From: JACVRW01 sp035645115
Lineage (GTDB): Bacteria > Actinomycetota > Thermoleophilia > Solirubrobacterales > Thermoleophilaceae
Length of the DNA: 36,132 nt
Reading direction: 5' to 3'
NCBI GenBank assembly: GCA_035645115.1
Contig: DASQNF010000017.1
Location: forward strand, 1-36,132
Below the pieces are notes generated by a model, which searched no databases, was not told where the DNA came from, and saw only the letters and a list, made by a program, of their open reading frames with translations. Shown piece by piece: positions 32,658 through 36,132 of the stretch (positions are counted from its first letter, which is position 1; each line of letters opens with the position of its first letter). The translations under genes and the position numbers were made by a program.

Positions 32658-32709
32658 TGGTCTCACGGCTCCTGGTTCTCGGGTCTCATCACTGTCATTG
32701 GTTGAGACC
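32655..32709 (-). promoter_or_regulatory. Possible operator repeats before the exporter
   Basis: GGTCTCA (32682-32688) and TGAGACC (32703-32709) form a seven-base inverted repeat with a 14-base spacer. A third GTCTCA lies at 32660-32665, and TCATTGGT is repeated at 32654 and 32696. No regulator gene adjoins, so the site is tentative. Confidence 0.35.
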
Positions 32710-32779
32710 GCAGGGGTGCCGAGAACTCATCGGTCTTACTGCCAAGAGGTCCGGGGGCTGACACCGGCCGCAACGCGGA

Positions 32780-33178
32780 TCAGAGCACCGGCTTCAGATC
32801 GATCACCGGCGTGCCGTTCACGGCTTCGAGCGGGCGGACCCGGAGCCGGTGACCTTCGATCTCCACGATTTCGACCTCGTGCAACCCGATCGGGTTGGGG
32901 CGGTCCGCCGAGCGCGTGCTGAAGACCCCTTGCCGCGGGTTCGAGAGGTCGTCGCGCGGGTGCACGAGCAGCAGGTCGCGGCGGGCGCGGTCGAGCCAGG
33001 TCAACAGGATCACCCGGTCTCCGGCCCGAAGGCCCTCCAGTCCTGCGAGCACGTCCGGCTCGAGCACGAGCCAGGCGTCGGGCGCTCCCTCGGGGCCCTG
33101 CTTCGGCGCGGTCCGCGGATCGGTCAACGACGACTCGACCGTCCCGATCGGCGCGAGCTCGAGCGGAGTAGGGCTCAC
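32780..33178 (-). CDS. trmO: tRNA (N6-threonylcarbamoyladenosine-37) methyltransferase TrmO-like
   Basis: A 132-residue TsaA/TrmO-family protein from GTG 33178, overlapping the hydrolase stop as GTGA. Conserved motifs are PIGTVESSL, ILLTWLDRARRDLLLVHPRDD, the SAM-binding-loop motif GVFSTRSADRPNPIGLHEVEI and LEAVNGTPVIDLKPVL. TrmO methylates t6A37 in threonine tRNAs using S-adenosylmethionine. The protein is at the short end of the family (the C-terminal domain of E. coli TrmO is absent), as is common for stand-alone bacterial TsaA proteins. Confidence 0.87.
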   Translation of the reverse strand: MSPTPLELAPIGTVESSLTDPRTAPKQGPEGAPDAWLVLEPDVLAGLEGLRAGDRVILLTWLDRARRDLLLVHPRDDLSNPRQGVFSTRSADRPNPIGLHEVEIVEIEGHRLRVRPLEAVNGTPVIDLKPVL

Positions 33179-34461
33179 CGTCCCCTCCTGCGCGGCAGGA
33201 TCCGCTCCTCGCGCAGCGTGCGGATCACCACGTTCGCGGCGATCGAGGCGCCTTGGTCCGAGAGGTGCACGCCGTCGGACTGGCGCACCCCCACCTCAAG
33301 GTCGCCCACGCGAATCCACGTGCGGTAGCGCCCTCCGGGCGAGAACACCTCCACGAGGTCGACGATCCGCACGTCGCGCCGGCGCCTCGATGCGGCGCGG
33401 CGCAGGGCGGCGTTCACTGCCGGGAAGCTCCGCCGGAAGACGCCCTCGCGCGGCGTGGGCAGGAGCAGCCACAGCACCCGCGTGCGACCGCCGCGCGCGT
33501 AGACCGTCATCATCCTCCGCGCCCGGCGCGCGTACGCGGCGATCCACGCGCGCCCGCAGCATTCCGCCGCGCCCATCGGGAACGCGTCGTTGGCGCCGAT
33601 GAACATCACGACGACGTCGGGAGCGAAGGCGGCCTGGCGACGCGCCTGCGCCACCCAGTCGAGCGCTGAGGGCTTCGAGATGCCGGTGGCCGGGTGGGCG
33701 TCGCTGCGCATCCGCACCCCGATCCGCCTGAGGCGGCGCGCCAGAAAGCGGTCGAGGCGCTGGATCATCGAGTCGCCGGTGGCGAGCACGCTCAGGCTGC
33801 CGCCGGGCGCTGCCACGCGCACACCGCGAGCGGCGTGGCCCCAACGCGTTGTGGCGCGCACTCGCCAACCACCGGGCCGCCGGGCGAGGAAGCTCAAGGT
33901 GCGACTGCGCCGTCCCTCGCGCAGACGAAGCCGATCGCAGCGCGCCGGCCCGCCCGGCGGCTCCACGCAGACGCGCGCGGTGAAGCCGCCGACCTCCCAG
34001 CGGTCGACCATGCGCAGCCTCACCTGGCTGCTCGCGCGGGCGCGGGCGGGCAGTACCAGGGCCAGGCGGCGCGCGCACGAGGGGGTGCGAACCCGGGCCG
34101 CGGCGCTCGAACCGTCCGGCGTGGTGGCCACGAACGTCCTCGAGCGCCGGTCGCAGCGCCATTTGCCCGCGCGGCGCAGCACCGTCAGGGAAGAGCTCGG
34201 GCGGAGCCTTGCGAAACGTTCTCTGCCCGGCTCCTCGATCGTCACCGGGACGCCGGGAGTCGAGTGCAGCCGCAGCCGGACGTAGCCCCGCTCGCGGGCG
34301 TCGGCCGCGAGCTCGAGGCGGTGGTCGGCGCCGCGGGCGCTCGGCCCGCCGCCCGGCTCCTGGCCGGCCGCCGCCAGGCTCACTCCGAGGATCGGCCCCA
34401 GGCTCGACACGAGCAGCGCCACGAGCAGCGTTGATGGTTGGGGTCGCGCGCGCGTGGCCAG
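33175..34461 (-). CDS. Secreted SGNH/GDSL hydrolase
   Basis: A protein of about 428 residues with a signal-like N-terminus (LLVALLVSSLGPILGVSLAAAG). The first 230 residues are arginine-rich beta structure without a recognised domain. The SGNH domain follows: block I LATGDSMIQ, block III FIGANDAF and block V SDGVHLSDQG, so Ser, Gly, Asn and His/Asp are all present. It may deacetylate or de-esterify an extracellular polymer. No ATG, GTG or TTG precedes the signal helix. CTG 34461 with GAGGG six to seven bases upstream is the best start, leaving basic residues before the helix; GTG 34422 inside the helix is the alternative. Confidence 0.78.
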   Translation of the reverse strand: MATRARPQPSTLLVALLVSSLGPILGVSLAAAGQEPGGGPSARGADHRLELAADARERGYVRLRLHSTPGVPVTIEEPGRERFARLRPSSSLTVLRRAGKWRCDRRSRTFVATTPDGSSAAARVRTPSCARRLALVLPARARASSQVRLRMVDRWEVGGFTARVCVEPPGGPARCDRLRLREGRRSRTLSFLARRPGGWRVRATTRWGHAARGVRVAAPGGSLSVLATGDSMIQRLDRFLARRLRRIGVRMRSDAHPATGISKPSALDWVAQARRQAAFAPDVVVMFIGANDAFPMGAAECCGRAWIAAYARRARRMMTVYARGGRTRVLWLLLPTPREGVFRRSFPAVNAALRRAASRRRRDVRIVDLVEVFSPGGRYRTWIRVGDLEVGVRQSDGVHLSDQGASIAANVVIRTLREERILPRRRGR

Positions 34462-34507
34462 ACAGTACCCTCGCCGGGCCGCGCTCGCGAGACCGCCGCC
34501 GGCCGTC

Positions 34508-34792
34508 CTAACGCGGCCGGTCGCCGGCCAGGACGGCCAGCAGGTCGCCGATCCTCTGGTCGCGCGCGAGTGGCTCGGGCAGCGGCAGGTTCGGCTCGAT
34601 CGTGTACCGGTTGCGGCGCCCGCGGCGCTCGCGCGAGATATAGCCGGCTTCAGCCAGCTCCACCACGATCCGGTGCGCGGCGCGTTCGGTGATGCCCACC
34701 GCCGCACCGATCTCGCGCAGCCGGATCTCCGGGTCGTGGGCTATGGAGAGCAGCACCTGGGCGTGGTTTGTGAGGAACGACCAGCCAGGCAT
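34508..34792 (-). CDS. Winged-helix transcriptional regulator
   Basis: A 94-residue DNA-binding protein from ATG 34792. The winged helix-turn-helix reads RLREIGAAVGITERAAHRIVVELAEAGYISRERRGRRNRY, like MarR or ArsR-type domains, with a short C-terminal helix and no ligand domain. A perfect 19-base palindrome lies 21 bases upstream, between this gene and the divergent zinc-ribbon gene. It likely binds there, controlling itself and its neighbour. The SGNH gene follows downstream after about 46 bases and trmO beyond, so it may lead that operon. Confidence 0.82.
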   Translation of the reverse strand: MPGWSFLTNHAQVLLSIAHDPEIRLREIGAAVGITERAAHRIVVELAEAGYISRERRGRRNRYTIEPNLPLPEPLARDQRIGDLLAVLAGDRPR

Positions 34793-34813
34793 CCGGTCCG
34801 AGGCGATAACACC

Positions 34814-34832
34814 AGTCTAGTAATTCTAGACT
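34814..34832. promoter_or_regulatory. Perfect operator palindrome between divergent genes
   Basis: AGTCTAG-TAATT-CTAGACT is a perfect seven-base inverted repeat with a five-base AT-rich centre. It lies between the winged-helix gene and a TATACT box (34844-34849) facing the zinc-ribbon gene. Binding would block both promoters. It is AT-rich against its surroundings. Confidence 0.7.
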
Positions 34833-34880
34833 TCAATGTCGTATATACTGGAGGGCGACGTCCTCGAGCGAAAGTCGCAT

Positions 34881-35123
34881 ATGCCGCACTTCAGATGCCT
34901 TGCCTGCAGGTCCCGCCTATACAGCGCTTCCACGCCTGCGGGCGCCCCCTGCCCGGGCTGCGGCTCGCCGCTCCAGTCTGTTGGAGCGCTCTCGGAGCTG
35001 GCCGGCCTGCGCCTGATCTCGAGCGGCAGTGGTGACAGTGCTCGCCGAACCGACGGCATTGCGGCTCTGGCAGCGGCGGTGGCTCTTCCCGTGCCGGGCG
35101 AGAAGACCCGCGCGCCCGGCTGA
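34881..35123 (+). CDS. Small zinc-ribbon protein
   Basis: An 80-residue protein from ATG 34881 (MPHFRCLACRSRLYSA); an upstream in-frame ATG at 34836 abuts the operator and would sit before the likely transcription start, so it is less likely. Two CxxC knuckles, CLAC and CPGC, 21 residues apart, form a zinc ribbon. The remainder is Gly/Ala-rich. Similar short proteins are frequent in actinobacteria with no known function. Its promoter region carries the 19-base palindrome, so the winged-helix protein may control it. Confidence 0.7.
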   Translation: MPHFRCLACRSRLYSASTPAGAPCPGCGSPLQSVGALSELAGLRLISSGSGDSARRTDGIAALAAAVALPVPGEKTRAPG

Positions 35124-35150
35124 CGCGAGGCTCGCGCGCCCATCGGGAGC

Positions 35151-35399
35151 ATGAGCTCCAACCACCCATTCGACCGCACGGATCCGGCGCGCGACGCAAG
35201 CAACGAGCGGGAGCGCCTGCGCGACGAAGCACGCTACCGGCGCGAGCGTCTGGAGCTGTACCGCGCAAGGCTCTACGGTGGGCGCGCGGCCAGCCAAGCC
35301 AAGCTGAGGGAGCTCCAGCGCGCGTGCGACGCGGCCGCGGCCAGGCTTGCCCGGGCCGAGGCGGCGGCAGAGTCGATCTCAGCCCCACCGCACGCCTGA
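35151..35399 (+). CDS. Small charged helical protein, unknown function
   Basis: An 82-residue protein from ATG 35151, 27 bases after the zinc-ribbon gene. It is almost entirely a charged helix (RERLRDEARYRRERLELYRARL and LRELQRACDAAAARLARAEAA) and may form a coiled coil. No domain is recognised. Codon use fits the neighbours, and its position suggests co-transcription with the zinc-ribbon gene. A spurious frame cannot be fully excluded. Confidence 0.5.
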   Translation: MSSNHPFDRTDPARDASNERERLRDEARYRRERLELYRARLYGGRAASQAKLRELQRACDAAAARLARAEAAAESISAPPHA

Positions 35400-35414
35400 G
35401 CGCGCGCAATTCGC

Positions 35415-35443
35415 TTCCGGTCCGGCGCAGGCTGGGTTACGAT
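35415..35443 (+). promoter_or_regulatory. Possible promoter for the DUF2294 gene
   Basis: TTCCGG (35415-35420), a 17-base spacer and TACGAT (35438-35443) form a plausible actinobacterial promoter about 28 bases upstream of the TTG start, allowing for the start-site offset. The -35 match is weak. Confidence 0.35.
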
Positions 35444-35477
35444 CGGAGTAGCCCTCCCCGACCAACCCCGACCGCCG

Positions 35478-35909
35478 TTGAGCCCAAAGGACGCCCAGAC
35501 CGAATCTCCTGCGTCAGGTCAACGCTTCCCGCCGCCGACCCAGGCGTCCGGCGACGTGCTCACCTCCATCTCGGACGGCATCGTGGCGCTGCTGAAGGAG
35601 TTCTACGGCCGCGGGCCCACCCGGACCAAGACCTACTACGAGGACGACCTGGTGGTGTGCCTGCTGCGCGGCGGCTTCTCGCGGGTGGAGCAGACGCTCT
35701 TGGAGGGAGGCCGCGGCTCGTCGGTTATCCAGCAGCGCATGGAGTTCCAGGAGCTGATGCAGCAGCGCTTCGAGGAGGTGGTCGAGAAGGCCACGGGTCG
35801 GCGGGTGATCGGCTTCATGAGTGGAAACCAGCAGGAGCCGGACATCATGTGCGAGGTTTTCATCCTCGCGCCCACAGACCTCGTCGACCCCCACGAGCTC
35901 TCGGCTTGA
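35478..35909 (+). CDS. DUF2294 domain protein
   Basis: A 143-residue protein from TTG 35478. After a disordered 25 residues the DUF2294 domain is visible: LTSISDGIVALLKEFYGRGPTRTKTYY, EDDLVVCLLRGGFSRVEQTLLEGG, VIQQRMEFQELMQQRFEEVVEKATGRRVIGF and MSGNQQEPDIMCEVFIL, each given in part. DUF2294 proteins are common in Firmicutes and actinobacteria; no firm activity is known to me. The start is supported by frame conservation, not by a good ribosome site. Confidence 0.8.
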   Translation: MSPKDAQTESPASGQRFPPPTQASGDVLTSISDGIVALLKEFYGRGPTRTKTYYEDDLVVCLLRGGFSRVEQTLLEGGRGSSVIQQRMEFQELMQQRFEEVVEKATGRRVIGFMSGNQQEPDIMCEVFILAPTDLVDPHELSA

Positions 35910-36022
35910 CGCAGAGAGCAACCGCTGTACCCTGGGAGCAGGAGGGCATTTTTCGGTGAGGTCGGCTTCAGTGGCCGGCAGCGCGAGCTGACTTCCGAGG
36001 TTCCGCTACCCCGGAGGTCCCA

Positions 36023-36132
36023 ATGTCCCACCCGCTGGTCCCGCCCGATCCGCTCGTGGCCTACCCCAACAGCCTGAGCCCGCCCTTCGCCTGCTCGTGC
36101 ACCGACGGCGGCCTCGATGCGGCCTGGGTCCA
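36023..36132 (+). CDS. Start of an unidentified gene, cut by the right edge
   Basis: ATG 36023 has a strong GGAGG five bases upstream (36013-36017). The frame stays open to the window end, giving 36 residues with SLSPPFACSCTDGGLDAAWV. No family is recognised. A CSC pair suggests a possible metal or disulphide site. The 113 bases before it hold no feature I can name. Confidence 0.5.
   Translation, partial: MSHPLVPPDPLVAYPNSLSPPFACSCTDGGLDAAWV

Noticed and set aside
31089..32705. Long open frame antisense to the DHA2 exporter
   Set aside because: Low-complexity His/Gly/Arg translation; the exporter is clear.
35910..36022. Riboswitch or structured leader before the last gene
   Set aside because: Only short, weak stems were found, and no known riboswitch consensus was recognised.
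1..36132. CRISPR array, insertion sequence or phage genes
   Set aside because: No regularly spaced repeats of CRISPR type, and no transposase, integrase or capsid-like coding sequence seen.

Overview
The window is GC-rich (roughly 70 %), tightly packed bacterial DNA with many GTG and TTG starts and several 4-base stop/start overlaps. Direct-repeat PHO boxes of the TTCACA type, paired dynamin-like GTPases, a DUF2294 protein and a fused receiver/thioredoxin-reductase-like flavoprotein point to a high-GC actinobacterium. Thermoleophilia/Solirubrobacterales-like is my best guess, but that is inference. No rRNA gene, complete tRNA gene, transposase, integrase gene or CRISPR array is visible.

Layout. 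1-528: start of an ethanolamine permease running off the left edge. 529-1053: a gene-poor gap holding a tRNA-Val(TAC) 3'-half remnant and a degenerate direct repeat, possibly an old integration site. 1054-4292: two overlapping dynamin-like GTPases. 4437-7386: PRC-barrel protein, an MFS transporter fused to a cyclic-nucleotide-binding domain, and an HpcH/HpaI aldolase. 7483-8907: TetR regulator divergent from a DUF4389 membrane protein, with a two-site operator over the promoter. 9008-10720: a three-domain flavoprotein with a degenerate receiver. 10908-13317: DUF378 protein, photolyase, and a CarH/LitR-type B12 photoreceptor-repressor; both control regions carry 11-bp direct repeats resembling CarH operators. 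13422-19956: MMPL transporter, DUF4126 protein, alpha/beta hydrolase, single-domain cNMP-binding protein with a saccharopine-dehydrogenase-like protein, and a GH3 hydrolase.

19953-28853 is a phosphate and polyphosphate block: ppk1, sixA-like phosphatase, ppx, phoU, pstB, pstA, pstC, pstS and a divergent PhoB/PhoP-type response regulator with no neighbouring kinase. Two PHO boxes lie in the pstS/regulator gap. Together these genes import phosphate, sense it, and store or release it as polyphosphate.

28893-36132: a cupredoxin-like protein coupled to a ten-helix membrane protein, VOC protein, DHA2 exporter, TrmO, a secreted SGNH hydrolase, a winged-helix regulator with a perfect operator palindrome, a zinc-ribbon protein, a small helical protein, a DUF2294 protein and the start of an unidentified gene at the right edge.

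The most noteworthy signals are the CarH-type photolyase switch (with a variant photoreceptor and an apparently shortened photolyase), the cupredoxin/membrane pair, the degenerate receiver flavoprotein, and several genes whose best start appears to be non-canonical.
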